DNA of 64,000 nt from positions 26,879-90,878 of the forward strand of contig CACFLX010000005.1 of the NCBI GenBank assembly GCA_902567235.1, read 5' to 3'. Source of the DNA: an uncultured Pelagibacteraceae bacterium. GTDB lineage: Bacteria > Pseudomonadota > Alphaproteobacteria > Pelagibacterales > Pelagibacteraceae. Positions 53,875 to 63,180 of this stretch are shown in pieces (position 1 is the first letter of the stretch; the number at the start of each line of letters is the position of its first letter). Under the pieces are notes generated by a model. That model did not search any database, was not told where the DNA came from, and saw only the letters and a program-made list of their open reading frames with translations. The position numbers and the translations under genes were made by a program.

Positions 53875-54500
53875 GGTTTAGGGATTGTTTCTCCTTTTTT
53901 CATAAAACTATATCCTTTAATTACTGCATCTCTATCAGCTATTTCTAAATACCATCTAGTCAGATTTTTATAATTCTTTAAACCTATATCATGCCACTCG
54001 TGTCTAGCTATCCATGGCCAAGTGGCGATATCAGCTATTGAGTATTTTTCACCAGCTAAATACTTTGATTGTTCTAACCTTTCGTCTAAATCTTGATAGA
54101 TCGATTTGGTAATTTTAAAATATCTTTCCTCTCCAAATTTACTTTTTCCAGGATTGTAATGATGAAATTGATGGTGTTGACCAATAATAGGTCCCACATA
54201 TCCCATTTGAGCCATTAACCACTGATTGATCTTCAGCCTATCATCAACATCATAAAACTTTTTACTTTTTTCACCTAAATAAATTAATATTGCTCCTGAC
54301 TCAAATATAGCTTCATTATTATTACTGCTGTCAACTATGACTGGTATTTTGCTAAATGGGCTAATTTTTCTGAAATTAGGTTTGAATTGTTCTCCAGCTG
54401 AAAGGTCTACCTTTGTTACATTGTATTTAAAATTGATCTCCTCGAGCATGATACTAATTTTTTTTCCATTGGGAGTATCAGCTGCAAATAATTCTATCAC
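53871..54500 (-). CDS. glutathione S-transferase family protein (YghU/YfcG-like)
   Basis: A 209-residue GST-fold protein. The thioredoxin-like N-terminal domain has IELFAADTPNGKKISIMLEE with a T-P-N-G/N site where Thr/Asn bind glutathione in the Nu class, FRKISPFSKIPVIVD near 43 with the cis-Pro, and FESGAILIYLGEKS near 65 (Glu-Ser for glutathione). The helical C-terminal domain has YSIADIATWPWIARHEWHD near 153. Nu-class GSTs act as disulfide-bond reductases. It overlaps the ferredoxin reductase gene upstream by four bases, which links it to a redox operon behind proteorhodopsin. Confidence 0.88.
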   Translation of the reverse strand: MIELFAADTPNGKKISIMLEEINFKYNVTKVDLSAGEQFKPNFRKISPFSKIPVIVDSSNNNEAIFESGAILIYLGEKSKKFYDVDDRLKINQWLMAQMGYVGPIIGQHHQFHHYNPGKSKFGEERYFKITKSIYQDLDERLEQSKYLAGEKYSIADIATWPWIARHEWHDIGLKNYKNLTRWYLEIADRDAVIKGYSFMKKGETIPKP

Positions 54501-55513
54501 TCTTTTTTACCAAGTCTTTTTAATAAATTTGTGGAGGTTGTTGTAAACTCAAATCTATATTTTTCATTTGGTCTAGCTAATTTAAAGCAAGCTCTGGCCG
54601 CTAATGCCCCTTCGTGAAACCCTGATAGTATAAGTTTTAATTTGCCAGGATAGGTGCATATGTCTCCGACTGCATAAATTCCTTTTTGATTAGTTTCAAA
54701 TTTTTCTGTATCAACACTTATTGTTTTTTTATCAATATTTAAACCCCAATTAGCTATTGGTCCAAGTTGCATAATTAATCCAAAAAATCCTAATACATAG
54801 TCTGATTTTAAATTTTTAATTTCTTTATTGTCGTGCTCTATATCAATGCTTTCCAAAATTTCTTTACCATTAACGCTTTTAAGTTGATATTTTGTAAATA
54901 AGTTTATTTTACTACTTTTTGCTAATTCATTCATTTTATCAACTGTTGCTTGTGCACCCCTAAATTCATCTCTTCTATGAATTAAATTGATTTTTGAATC
55001 TTTTGATAATTCAATTGCCCAGTCTAAAGCGCTATCTCCTCCTCCAAATATTGAAACCGTTTTGCCTTTAAAAATAGATTTATCTTTTATTGAGTAAAAT
55101 AATGATTTATTTTCAAAATTCTCACACTCTTTGGGGCTAAACTTTCTTGGCTCAAATGATCCAACTCCTCCTGCTATTATTATGTTTGGTGTACTAAATT
55201 CTGTTCCTTTGTTTGTCTTTATTTGCCAATTTTCATTATTTTTTTTTACTTCTTCTACTCTCTCACTTAAGTGAAATTTAATATCGAAAGGTTTTAATTG
55301 ATTAATTAAATTATTTGTTAATTCTTCTCCAGTACATTCAGGAACTGCAGGAATATCATAAATTGGTTTGTCAGGATAAAGTTCGATACACTGACCACCA
55401 ATTTTATCTAGGTTATCTACTACTTCGCAGTTTAATCCAATAAGTTTTAGTTGGTGTGCTGTAAATAATCCTGTTGGTCCCGCTCCTATTATCAATGCAT
55501 CAGTTTTAATCAT
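54497..55513 (-). CDS. ferredoxin--NADP reductase (thioredoxin reductase-like)
   Basis: Flavoprotein of 338 residues that probably moves electrons between NADPH and the adjacent [2Fe-2S] ferredoxin. It has the FAD motif LIIGAGPTGLFTAHQLK, GGQCIELYPDKPIYDIPAVP near 39, the NADP motif VSIFGGGDSALDWAIEL near 152-168, HRRDEFRGAQA near 178, and the FAD C-terminal YAVGDICTYPGKLKLILSG near 277-295. The redox C-x-x-C of true thioredoxin reductase is absent between the domains, so it belongs to the TrxR-like FNR group (YumC-like). Start overlaps the ferredoxin stop by one base. Confidence 0.9.
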   Translation of the reverse strand: MIKTDALIIGAGPTGLFTAHQLKLIGLNCEVVDNLDKIGGQCIELYPDKPIYDIPAVPECTGEELTNNLINQLKPFDIKFHLSERVEEVKKNNENWQIKTNKGTEFSTPNIIIAGGVGSFEPRKFSPKECENFENKSLFYSIKDKSIFKGKTVSIFGGGDSALDWAIELSKDSKINLIHRRDEFRGAQATVDKMNELAKSSKINLFTKYQLKSVNGKEILESIDIEHDNKEIKNLKSDYVLGFFGLIMQLGPIANWGLNIDKKTISVDTEKFETNQKGIYAVGDICTYPGKLKLILSGFHEGALAARACFKLARPNEKYRFEFTTTSTNLLKRLGKKE

Positions 55514-55833
55514 TAAACTTGTTTTTCTGGAAGGTTTACAACTAATCCATCAATTTGCTCTGAAACCATTAATTGACAACTTAGTCTACTATTTGTTTTT
55601 GGTTCAAATGCCATATCAAGCATATCTTCTTCTCCATCTTCTTTCTTTGGTAATTTATTAAACCATTCTTCTTTGACATAAACGTGGCAAGTGGCACATG
55701 CCATTGAACCTCCACAATCCGCATCAATGCCCGGAATGTTATTTTGAACCGCACCTTCCATTACGCTTAAACCATTAGCAACTTCTATAGTGTGAGATTT
55801 ACCGTTATGTTCAATGTATGTAATCTTTGGCAT
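55513..55833 (-). CDS. [2Fe-2S] ferredoxin, adrenodoxin type
   Basis: Small electron carrier of 106 residues. Four ligands are visible: Cys40, Cys46 and Cys49 in [17 protein letters not shown] and Cys86 in SRLSCQLMV, giving the C-x5-C-x2-C-x36-C pattern of the adrenodoxin/FdxB group. The ending [11 protein letters not shown] matches the family. It lies directly upstream of its likely reductase (one-base overlap) and downstream of proteorhodopsin behind a terminator. Possible partners are Fe-S cluster assembly, cytochrome P450 or desaturase enzymes; none is encoded nearby. Confidence 0.92.
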   Translation of the reverse strand: MPKITYIEHNGKSHTIEVANGLSVMEGAVQNNIPGIDADCGGSMACATCHVYVKEEWFNKLPKKEDGEEDMLDMAFEPKTNSRLSCQLMVSEQIDGLVVNLPEKQV

Positions 55834-55851
55834 TGATTAATATATAAAGAC

Positions 55852-55893
55852 AAAAAAAAATAGGGCAAGTATGTAAAACATACTCGCCCTATT
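55852..55893 (-). terminator. rho-independent terminator downstream of proteorhodopsin
   Basis: In the proteorhodopsin direction the RNA reads AAUAGGGCGAGUAUGU, a short U-rich loop, ACAUACUUGCCCUAUU, then seven more U. The 16-pair stem contains one G-U pair, which appears as a mismatch only on the other strand. It starts 18 bases after the proteorhodopsin stop and should limit read-through into the ferredoxin gene. Confidence 0.9.
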
Positions 55894-55910
55894 AAATATT
55901 ACTTAGATAT

Positions 55911-56678
55911 TTACTTTCTTGCGCCTGATCCACTCATTGCAGCAGCCCAAATAATCAGACCAAATGCAATTTTGTTGATAAAGTCAGCTAAGTTGTAAAT
56001 CACGTTTAGTGATTCAGCATCTACACCACCTGTTAGGTAACCAAATACATAACCTAATGGGTAAATAGCCCAACCTACAGTAACTATCATTCTTAATGCG
56101 CTGAATGCAGTTGAAAGTGCTTTGTTACCACTTTTTGCTGCAGCTTTTCCAGCTTCACCAGAGAAGATTTCATATAATACATAAATCCATCCAGCCATAC
56201 CAATGATAAAGCCAAGCATAGAGTTAATGTAACCTGCTTCTCCTAGGTAACCACCAACAAGCATTACTGTTGAACCAATTAACAGTCTCCAGAAAATGCC
56301 TGATGGCACTTTTCTAACAGCTGCTAAGATTAAGTAAAACTCCACCATTTGTAATGGTACAGTGATTAACCAATCAATATATCTATAAACAGTTGGTGAA
56401 TCTCCAGTTTGAACCCATACACCTCTCATGTACATGTAGTGAATGAATGCAATACCAGTGATCAAACCTGCTACTGTCACAGATGTTCTCCAGCCAGCAG
56501 CTACTGAACCTCTCTCCATAAAGAAGAAAGCTGTAGCAGCTAACATACCCATTGAAATTACCCAAAACGAAATTCCAACAAAGTCATCTTGTGCCAACAA
56601 CACTGTCTCTGCGTTTGCTGCACCTGAAAAGCCCACAAGAGCTAAAGCTGCAAGAGCAAACAATTTAAGTTTTTTCAT
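55911..56678 (-). CDS. proteorhodopsin, blue-absorbing type, proton pump
   Basis: Retinal-binding light-driven proton pump in the inner membrane. The 255-residue precursor has a signal peptide (KKLKLFALAALALVGFSGAA, cleavage after about Ala23) and seven helices. Key positions: His80 in GIAFIHYMYMRG, proton acceptor Asp102 in YRYIDWLITVPLQMVEF, Thr106, proton donor Glu113, and the retinal Lys236 in ADFINKIAFG. The Asp-Thr-Glu set is that of a proton pump. Gln110 lies at the spectral tuning site (position 105 of the reference protein), where Gln gives blue (about 490 nm) and Leu gives green absorption. A strong ribosome binding site and a terminator frame the gene. Ferredoxin and reductase follow. 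Confidence 0.97.
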   Translation of the reverse strand: MKKLKLFALAALALVGFSGAANAETVLLAQDDFVGISFWVISMGMLAATAFFFMERGSVAAGWRTSVTVAGLITGIAFIHYMYMRGVWVQTGDSPTVYRYIDWLITVPLQMVEFYLILAAVRKVPSGIFWRLLIGSTVMLVGGYLGEAGYINSMLGFIIGMAGWIYVLYEIFSGEAGKAAAKSGNKALSTAFSALRMIVTVGWAIYPLGYVFGYLTGGVDAESLNVIYNLADFINKIAFGLIIWAAAMSGSGARK

Positions 56679-56684
56679 AAAAAA

Positions 56685-56693
56685 CTCCCTCTC
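56685..56693 (-). promoter_or_regulatory. strong Shine-Dalgarno site of proteorhodopsin
   Basis: GAGAGGGAG on the minus strand, six bases before the ATG whose first base is 56678. It is unusually purine- and G-rich for this sequence, where most genes have weak sites, and fits the high expression expected of proteorhodopsin. Confidence 0.65.
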
Positions 56694-56890
56694 AGTTGTT
56701 TTTTTTAGTTTAAATTTAAACCATGGACCTAAACCACACTAGATCCAAAGCATGGTGCTAAATAACAAATTAATTTAGTAAATTGAAGAGTTTTTTTCCC
56801 TTTATTTGTATTGATTTTACTAACTTTTTAAAATTAAATACAACTCAAGACTTAATTTTGAGCTAAAAACAAATCAAAATAAAAACAAAG

Positions 56891-58786
56891 ATGAAATCAG
56901 ACTTTGAAAAAATTTACCAAGAATCTATAAAAAATCCTGAAGAATTTTGGAAAAAAATCGCTGATGATATTTTTTGGTTTAAAAAACCAACAAAAATATT
57001 GAACAAATCTAATGCTCCATTCTATAAATGGTATGAAGATGGTGTTACAAACACTTGTTATAACGCTTTAGATTTTCATATTGATAATGGCAGAGGTGAT
57101 AGAGACGCTTTAATATATGATAGCCCAATTACAGGTAATAAAAAAAAATTTACATACAAAGAATTAAGAGAAAAAGTTTCAAAGTTTGCTGGAGCATTAC
57201 AAAATCAAGGAGTAAAAAAAGGAGATAGAGTTATCATTTATATGCCAATGATACCTGAGGCTGTTATCGGTATGCTTGCCTGTGGAAGAATTGGTGCGGT
57301 TCATTCTGTAGTGTTTGGTGGTTTTGCTTCAAATGAATTAGCCAGTAGAATTGACGATAGCAAAGCAAAAATTTTACTTACTGCTTCATGTGGTTTTGAA
57401 CCAGGTAGAACAGTTCAATATAAACCTCTTGTAGATGAAGCTTTAAAACTAGCATCTCATAAAATAAAAAAGCTAATATTATTTCAAAGGCCAGATAATG
57501 AAGTTGAATTAAATTCTTCAAGTGAAATTAGTTGGGAAGAAGCATTATCGAACGCAAAAAATGTAGATTGCGTTGAAATGAATGCAAATGAATTTGCATA
57601 TATATTATATACCTCAGGAACAACAGGTATTCCAAAAGGGATTGTAAGAGATATAGGAGGTCACATTGCTGCACTTAAGTGGACAATGAAAAATATTTAT
57701 AATATTGATCAAAATGATGTTTGGTGGTCAGCAAGTGATATCGGATGGATTGTTGGTCATTCTTATATTGTTTATGCACCGTTATTTAAAGGGTGCACTA
57801 CTGTATTATTTGAAGGTAAACCAGTTGGAACTCCGGATGCTGGGGCTTTTTGGAAAATAATATCTGACTACAAAGTAAAATCTTTATTTACTGCTCCAAC
57901 AGCTTTTAGGGCAATTAAAAAAGAAGATCCGAAAGGTAAGTTTTTTTCTAAGTACGATCTAAGCTCATTTAAAAGTTTATTTCTTGCAGGAGAAAGAGCA
58001 GATCCAGATACTATCAAATGGGCAGAGTCTCTTTTAAATGTACCTGTAATTGATCATTGGTGGCAAACTGAAACTAGCTGGGCGATAAGTTCTAATTGTA
58101 CTGGAATTGAAATGATGAAAACAAAGTATGGTTCAGCTTGTAAAGCTGTACCAGGCTATGATGTAAAGGTTATTAAACCTGACAACAGTATAGCTAAGCC
58201 AAACGAAATGGGTGATATAGTTGTAAAACTTCCATTGCCCCCTGGAACATTCCCAACTCTATGGAATGCTGATGAAAGATATAAAAAAACGTATATGACA
58301 AACTATGAAGGTTATTATCAAACCTATGATGCAGGACATATAGATGAAGATGGATATATTTGGATTATGTCTAGAACTGATGATATTATTAATGTTGCAG
58401 GTCATAGACTTTCTACTGGTGCAATAGAGGAAGTATTATCAGAACATCAATCAGTTGCTGAATGTGCGGTTATTGGAATTGCTGATAAATTAAAAGGACA
58501 ATTGCCAATAGGTTTAATAGCTCTTAAAGCAGGAGCTCAAAAGGATAATGAAACAATATCAAAAGAATGTATTCAAATGGTACGGGATAAAGTTGGGCCA
58601 GTTGCAGCTTTTAAAACTGCAATTGTAGTAAAAAGATTACCAAAAACAAGATCAGGAAAAATTTTAAGAGGAACAGTTAGAAAAATAGCCGATAGAGAAG
58701 AATATAAAATGCCAGCAACAATTGACGATCCAGCTATTTTAGATGAAATAAAAGAAGATTTAATAAATAATAATATTTTAAAATAA
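56891..58786 (+). CDS. prpE: propionyl-CoA synthetase-like acyl-CoA ligase
   Basis: Activates a short-chain acid, probably propionate, with ATP and CoA through an acyl-adenylate. The 631-residue ANL enzyme has the ACS N-terminal cap (KNPEEFWKKIADDIFWFK), the phosphate loop YILYTSGTTGIPKGIVRDIGG near 236-256 (in parts), VWWSASDIGWIVGHSYIVYAPL near 277 (in parts), a motif close to PrpE, the adenine contact HWWQTETSW near 391, and the C-terminal SRTDDIINVAGHRLSTG with the catalytic Lys in LPKTRSGKILRGTVRK near 594. Acetate is the main alternative substrate. Diverges from proteorhodopsin and overlaps the SMR gene start by one base. Confidence 0.9.
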   Translation: MKSDFEKIYQESIKNPEEFWKKIADDIFWFKKPTKILNKSNAPFYKWYEDGVTNTCYNALDFHIDNGRGDRDALIYDSPITGNKKKFTYKELREKVSKFAGALQNQGVKKGDRVIIYMPMIPEAVIGMLACGRIGAVHSVVFGGFASNELASRIDDSKAKILLTASCGFEPGRTVQYKPLVDEALKLASHKIKKLILFQRPDNEVELNSSSEISWEEALSNAKNVDCVEMNANEFAYILYTSGTTGIPKGIVRDIGGHIAALKWTMKNIYNIDQNDVWWSASDIGWIVGHSYIVYAPLFKGCTTVLFEGKPVGTPDAGAFWKIISDYKVKSLFTAPTAFRAIKKEDPKGKFFSKYDLSSFKSLFLAGERADPDTIKWAESLLNVPVIDHWWQTETSWAISSNCTGIEMMKTKYGSACKAVPGYDVKVIKPDNSIAKPNEMGDIVVKLPLPPGTFPTLWNADERYKKTYMTNYEGYYQTYDAGHIDEDGYIWIMSRTDDIINVAGHRLSTGAIEEVLSEHQSVAECAVIGIADKLKGQLPIGLIALKAGAQKDNETISKECIQMVRDKVGPVAAFKTAIVVKRLPKTRSGKILRGTVRKIADREEYKMPATIDDPAILDEIKEDLINNNILK

Positions 58787-59118
58787 TGACAAAAGCTTAT
58801 TTTTTTATGTTTATTGCAATTTTCTGTGAGGTGTGCGGGACATTACTTCTTCCGTCTACACAAAATTTTACGAAAATAATTCCAACAGCTATAGCTGCCA
58901 CTTGTTATTTGACAGCCCTATATTGTCTTACTCATGTTTTACATAAAATTCCTATTGCTATTGTTTATGCAACTTGGAGTGGATTAGGAATATTTACAAT
59001 TGCAATTTTTGGATATTTCTTTTTTAAACAAAGCCTTAGCTGGCAAGCAATTTTAGGATTATTTCTTATAGTCGTTGGTGTTGTTTTGGTTAATAGTTTT
59101 TCTTCAAGAGTTATTTAA
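58786..59118 (+). CDS. small multidrug resistance (SMR) family transporter
   Basis: Four-helix membrane protein of 110 residues in the EmrE/Sug family. The essential Glu of helix 1 is present in FIAIFCEVCGTLLLPST (Glu15), and the family pattern continues with IPIAIVYATWSGLGIFTIAIFG near 56-77 (in parts), and ILGLFLIVVGVVLVN at the last helix. It may export cations, guanidinium-type ions or drugs. The ATG overlaps the acyl-CoA ligase stop by one base, so they are co-transcribed. Convergent with dihydroorotase (eight-base overlap). Confidence 0.88.
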   Translation: MTKAYFFMFIAIFCEVCGTLLLPSTQNFTKIIPTAIAATCYLTALYCLTHVLHKIPIAIVYATWSGLGIFTIAIFGYFFFKQSLSWQAILGLFLIVVGVVLVNSFSSRVI

Positions 59119-60418
59119 ATTTCATTGGTGTTCCATCTGGCTCACCAATTATCTTTCCATCTTTCATTTTAACTTTGCCATTAATTATTGTTGCAACAGG
59201 AGTTCCTTTAAATTTATACCCATCAAATGGAGACCAGCCACATTTACTTTCAATATTTTCATTTCTAATCTCAATTGTTTTGTTCATATCAACAATTGTA
59301 AAGTCAGCATCATATCCTTCTTTAATAAATCCTTTATTTTTAATTCCAAAAATTTTAACAGGATTTTCACAAACAAGATTAATTAGTTGATTAAGTGATA
59401 ATTTGCCATCATTTACATGGTTTAACATTACTGGCATTAAAGTTTGCACTCCTGGCATCCCTGATGGTGAATTAGGATATTCTTTTTCTTTATTTACTTT
59501 TAAATGTGGGGCATGATCTGATCCAATTGTGTCATTAAAATTATTTTTTACTCCATACCATAGTCTGTCGTAATGAGATTTATCTCTCAAAGGTGGATTC
59601 ATCTGAGCATAAGTCCCAAGTTTGTCATAACACTCTGGAGCATATAAGGTTAAATGCTGCGGGGTAATCTCAAATGTAATATTTCCTTTGTGTTGTGATA
59701 AAAAGTCAACTTCTTCTTTTGTTGTTACATGAAGAACGTGTGCTTTTTTTTTGTACTTTTCGGCAATTCTTACAATTCTTCTTGTGGATGACATTGCACA
59801 CTCTACACTTCTCCAAACTGGATGAGTATGAACATCGCCTTTTTTAATTAATTTTTTATTAACATTTAAAATTGCCTCATCTTCCGAATGAACAGCAACT
59901 ACTTTTGAACTACTTTGGAATACCTTCTCAATATCTGCTTCATCTGCAACTAATAAATTACCTGTTGAGGATCCTGCAAAAAGTTTAATTCCACAACAAC
60001 CTTCCAAATCTTTTAAATTTGATAACTCATTCGCGTTATTAGCTGTTGCACCAAAATAAAATGCATAATTGCAATACATTCTATTCTTAGCAAGATCTAA
60101 TTTTTTTTTAAATTCTACCTTGTTAGATGTAGGTGGATTAGTATTTGGCATCTCAAACACGCTGGTAATTCCTCCAACAATTGCTGCCTTACTTCCTGAA
60201 TGAAGATCTTCTGTATCGGTTGATCCAGGTTCCCTAAAATGAGTTTGAGTATCTATACATCCCGGCAAAACAGTTTGACCTTCAGCATCTACTATTTCTT
60301 TTGCTTCGTCTGAAATTTGACCAATCTGTTGAATTTTTCCATCTTTAATAGCAACATCAACATCTTTTAGTTCACCATCAATATAACATTTCCCTTTTTT
60401 TATTATTAGATCTAACAT
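59111..60418 (-). CDS. pyrC: dihydroorotase-like amidohydrolase (class I, PyrC type)
   Basis: Cyclises carbamoyl aspartate to dihydroorotate in pyrimidine synthesis. The 435-residue amidohydrolase has LPGCIDTQTHFREPGSTDTED at the metal site, EMPNTNPPTSNKVEF near 89, a carbamylated-type Lys in GIKLFAGSSTGNL near 144, His residues in VVAVHSEDE near 174 and HVLHVTTKEEV near 227, and the catalytic Asp in TIGSDHAPH near 297. The first His of the usual D-x-H-x-H is replaced by Gln58, a variant I recall in alphaproteobacterial dihydroorotases. Allantoinase or hydantoinase activity is a possible alternative. Cytoplasmic. Confidence 0.85.
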   Translation of the reverse strand: MLDLIIKKGKCYIDGELKDVDVAIKDGKIQQIGQISDEAKEIVDAEGQTVLPGCIDTQTHFREPGSTDTEDLHSGSKAAIVGGITSVFEMPNTNPPTSNKVEFKKKLDLAKNRMYCNYAFYFGATANNANELSNLKDLEGCCGIKLFAGSSTGNLLVADEADIEKVFQSSSKVVAVHSEDEAILNVNKKLIKKGDVHTHPVWRSVECAMSSTRRIVRIAEKYKKKAHVLHVTTKEEVDFLSQHKGNITFEITPQHLTLYAPECYDKLGTYAQMNPPLRDKSHYDRLWYGVKNNFNDTIGSDHAPHLKVNKEKEYPNSPSGMPGVQTLMPVMLNHVNDGKLSLNQLINLVCENPVKIFGIKNKGFIKEGYDADFTIVDMNKTIEIRNENIESKCGWSPFDGYKFKGTPVATIINGKVKMKDGKIIGEPDGTPMKFK

Positions 60419-60461
60419 TTTTTTGAAAAGTAACTATATTATAAATTACTTACTTGCAATT

Positions 60462-61346
60462 ATGAATAAAGAAAAAGTTTATATTTTAGAAGATCGCGGA
60501 ATATTATTTGTACAGGGCAAAGATGCTAAGGAATTTTTACAAAATTTAATAACAAACGATATTGATAAAGTAAATGAAACTAATAGTTGTTTTGCGTCTC
60601 TTTTAACACCTCAAGGAAAATATCTTTTCGATTTTTTAATTATTAAACATAAAAATGGATATTTTCTAGACTGCGAAAAAATACAAATTGAAAATCTTTA
60701 TAATCAATTAGATCTATATAAACTTAGATCTAAAGTTGAAATACTTAATTTAAGTAACGAATTTGTTATAGCAGCATTAAGTAATGAAAAATTTTTAGAA
60801 TTTGAGGGTACAAAAAACTTATCCGGCTTTACAATCAAATATAGAGAAGATCCTGTATTTTTAGATCCACGAAAAAAAGAATTGGGAGCAAGAATTATAA
60901 TTAATTTAGAAAAACTTTATTTATCTTTAAAAAAATTAGATTTAAGTGCATCAAATGTTGATGAATATTACAAATTTAGTCATGAAAATGGAATTGCTCA
61001 AAAAAATACTGATCAACTTAAAAATAAAATATTTGGTATAGAGTGTAATTTTGAAGAATTAAATGGGATAGATTTTAAAAAAGGTTGTTATGTAGGGCAG
61101 GAAAATACAGCAAGAATTAAATTAAAAAATAAATTATCTAAAAGACTACTTCCAATAAAATTAATTGAGGGTGAACTAAAAGATGAAATTATTAAATATA
61201 ATAATCAAGAGATTGGTAAAGTTCTAATAAAAAACAAATTTCCTTTTGCTTCAATTAAATATTTAAATGAAAATTTTAATGAAAAAAATGAATTTAATTG
61301 TGGTAATGCAAAAGTAAAAGTAATCAAGCCTAGTTGGATTAAATAA
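60462..61346 (+). CDS. ygfZ: folate-binding protein YgfZ (GcvT-like), Fe-S enzyme maintenance
   Basis: Tetrahydrofolate-binding protein needed for some Fe-S enzymes under oxidative stress. The 294-residue protein is read from the ATG at 60462; a longer frame from TTG at 60423 adds only residues unlike the family. Visible are the N-terminal FVQGKDAKEFLQNLITNDI near 14, LLTPQGKYLFDFLI near 48, and the diagnostic YgfZ signature KKGCYVGQENTAR near 213 with its Cys. It lies 43 bases from the divergent dihydroorotase ATG. Confidence 0.9.
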   Translation: MNKEKVYILEDRGILFVQGKDAKEFLQNLITNDIDKVNETNSCFASLLTPQGKYLFDFLIIKHKNGYFLDCEKIQIENLYNQLDLYKLRSKVEILNLSNEFVIAALSNEKFLEFEGTKNLSGFTIKYREDPVFLDPRKKELGARIIINLEKLYLSLKKLDLSASNVDEYYKFSHENGIAQKNTDQLKNKIFGIECNFEELNGIDFKKGCYVGQENTARIKLKNKLSKRLLPIKLIEGELKDEIIKYNNQEIGKVLIKNKFPFASIKYLNENFNEKNEFNCGNAKVKVIKPSWIK

Positions 61347-61353
61347 ATTTAAT

Positions 61354-61722
61354 TTATAAAAATTTACTTAAATCAGGTTTAAAATAATTTGGACCTTTCA
61401 TAACTTTTCCAGATTCGTTATAAATTGGCTTTCCATCAGAACCTAATTTACTCATATTTGATTGTTGAACTTCATTAAAACATTTGTCTAAATTTATTCC
61501 GAATGCATGACCAGCGCCATACGCGACGTATAAAATATCTGTTAAAGCATCAGCAACCTCTAAAATATCATTATCATTTACTGCTTTTTTTAATTCTTCC
61601 AATTCCTCATTGATTAAGCTTATTCTAAGCTCATTTATTTTATTATTGCTTAGCTCAGCTTTTGTTTTAACTTCTTGTCCAAAAGTTTTCATGAAGATAC
61701 CTACTTTTTCAAAATTTGTCAT
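61354..61722 (-). CDS. MazG-like nucleotide pyrophosphohydrolase (all-alpha NTP-PPase)
   Basis: Probable house-cleaning enzyme that hydrolyses abnormal NTPs. The 122-residue all-helical protein has the E-x-x-E-E plus E-x-x-D metal-binding arrangement: LINEELEELKKAV near 36-48 and LEVADALTDILYVAYGAGHAFG near 54-75 (in parts). The tail SNMSKLGSDGKP resembles HisE-type and phage/bacterial NTP-PPase ends. The ATG at 61722 is preceded by AGGAGC, a good ribosome binding site. Diverges from fumC across 69 bases. Precise substrate unknown. Confidence 0.82.
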   Translation of the reverse strand: MTNFEKVGIFMKTFGQEVKTKAELSNNKINELRISLINEELEELKKAVNDNDILEVADALTDILYVAYGAGHAFGINLDKCFNEVQQSNMSKLGSDGKPIYNESGKVMKGPNYFKPDLSKFL

Positions 61723-61791
61723 ATTGCTCCTATTTGATTCTTGCTTAACTTAATGTATAAGAAATATGGCATTACATTCAAAATCTAAATT

Positions 61792-63180
61792 ATGAAAAAT
61801 AGAAAAGAATATGACAGTATTGGTGGAATTAATGTACCTGTGGATAAGTATTGGGGAGCATCTACACAAAGATCAAGCAAATATTTTGATATAGGAGATT
61901 TTTTAGTTAGACCAATAGTGATTAAATCAATTGCTATGATTAAAAAAGCTGCTGCAATAGTAAATGCTAAAAATGGCGACTTAGATAAAAAATTAAGTAA
62001 AACAATTGTTAAAGCTGCAAATGAAGTTATTTCTGGAAAATTAACAAGTCATTTTCCTTTAAAAGTTTGGCAGACAGGATCTGGCACACAAACAAATATG
62101 AATGTAAATGAAGTAATTGCTAATAGAGCAATAGAAATTTTAGGTGGAAAAAAAGGATCTAAAAAACCAGTTCACCCAAATGACCATGTAAATAAATCTC
62201 AATCAACCAATGATGTTTTTCCTACTGCGATGCATATGTCAATCGCTATCTGGGCAACAGAAAAATTAATTCCAAGTCTAAATTTACTTAATTTACAATT
62301 AAAGAAAAAATCAAAAGAATTTAAAAAAATTGTTAAAATCGGCAGAACCCATTTACAAGATGCTACGCCTTTAACTTTAGGTCAAGAATTTTCAGGATAT
62401 CATTTTCAATTAACGAAAAGCATTGAAAGAATTAAAAAAGCTCTGGAAGAGATATATTTTTTAGCCCAGGGTGGCACTGCGGTAGGAACGGGACTAAACA
62501 CTAGAAGAGGTTTTGACAAAAAAATAGTGTCTGAGATAAAAAAAATTACAAAACTTCCTTTTAAACCTTCTCCAAACAAATTTGCCTCATTAGCTGCTCA
62601 TGATGCTATAGTTAATTTTTCTGGAACCATGAACACAACCGCAGTTTGTTTAATGAAAATTGCAAATGACATCAGATTCTTAGGATCAGGTCCTCGAGCT
62701 GGCTATGGAGAATTAATTTTACCAGAAAATGAGCCAGGCTCCTCAATAATGCCAGGAAAAGTAAATCCAACTCAGTGTGAAGCAGTAACGATGGTATGTG
62801 TAAAGGTAATCGGAAACCACAATGGAATAACAATGGCAGGATCACATGGTCACTTTGAATTAAATGTTTTTAAACCATTAATTATACATAATATTTTACA
62901 ATCAATTCATATAATGTCAGACTCCTCTAAGAGCTTTGCAAAATATTGTGTTTCTGGTTTAAAAGCTGACAAAAAAAGAATTAAAGAATTATTAGATAAT
63001 TCTTTAATGTTAGTAACAGCATTAGCTCCTCATGTTGGGTATGACAATGCAGCAAAAATTGCAAAAAAAGCTCTGAAGAATAAAACCAAATTAAAACAAG
63101 AAGCTTTAAAGTCCGGATTAATTACAGAAAAAGAATATGATAAGATAGTTGATCCAGAAAAAATGACTACTCCAAACTAA
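61792..63180 (+). CDS. fumC: class II fumarate hydratase FumC
   Basis: Converts fumarate to malate in the TCA cycle; iron-free tetramer. The 462-residue protein has [12 protein letters not shown] near 21, [18 protein letters not shown] near 97, [21 protein letters not shown] (in parts) near 128 including the catalytic His region, [16 protein letters not shown] near 185, and the superfamily signature [15 protein letters not shown] near 315 with the catalytic Ser. All conserved blocks are present and the length is standard. It overlaps the 3' end of the convergent large protein by 14 bases. Confidence 0.96.
   Translation: MKNRKEYDSIGGINVPVDKYWGASTQRSSKYFDIGDFLVRPIVIKSIAMIKKAAAIVNAKNGDLDKKLSKTIVKAANEVISGKLTSHFPLKVWQTGSGTQTNMNVNEVIANRAIEILGGKKGSKKPVHPNDHVNKSQSTNDVFPTAMHMSIAIWATEKLIPSLNLLNLQLKKKSKEFKKIVKIGRTHLQDATPLTLGQEFSGYHFQLTKSIERIKKALEEIYFLAQGGTAVGTGLNTRRGFDKKIVSEIKKITKLPFKPSPNKFASLAAHDAIVNFSGTMNTTAVCLMKIANDIRFLGSGPRAGYGELILPENEPGSSIMPGKVNPTQCEAVTMVCVKVIGNHNGITMAGSHGHFELNVFKPLIIHNILQSIHIMSDSSKSFAKYCVSGLKADKKRIKELLDNSLMLVTALAPHVGYDNAAKIAKKALKNKTKLKQEALKSGLITEKEYDKIVDPEKMTTPN

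Noticed and set aside
56679..56890. Possible riboswitch or small RNA in the proteorhodopsin/prpE divergent gap
   Set aside because: Only weak five-pair inverted repeats (for example CTCAA…TTGAG near 56843-56861) are visible, with no aptamer-like structure I can recognise.
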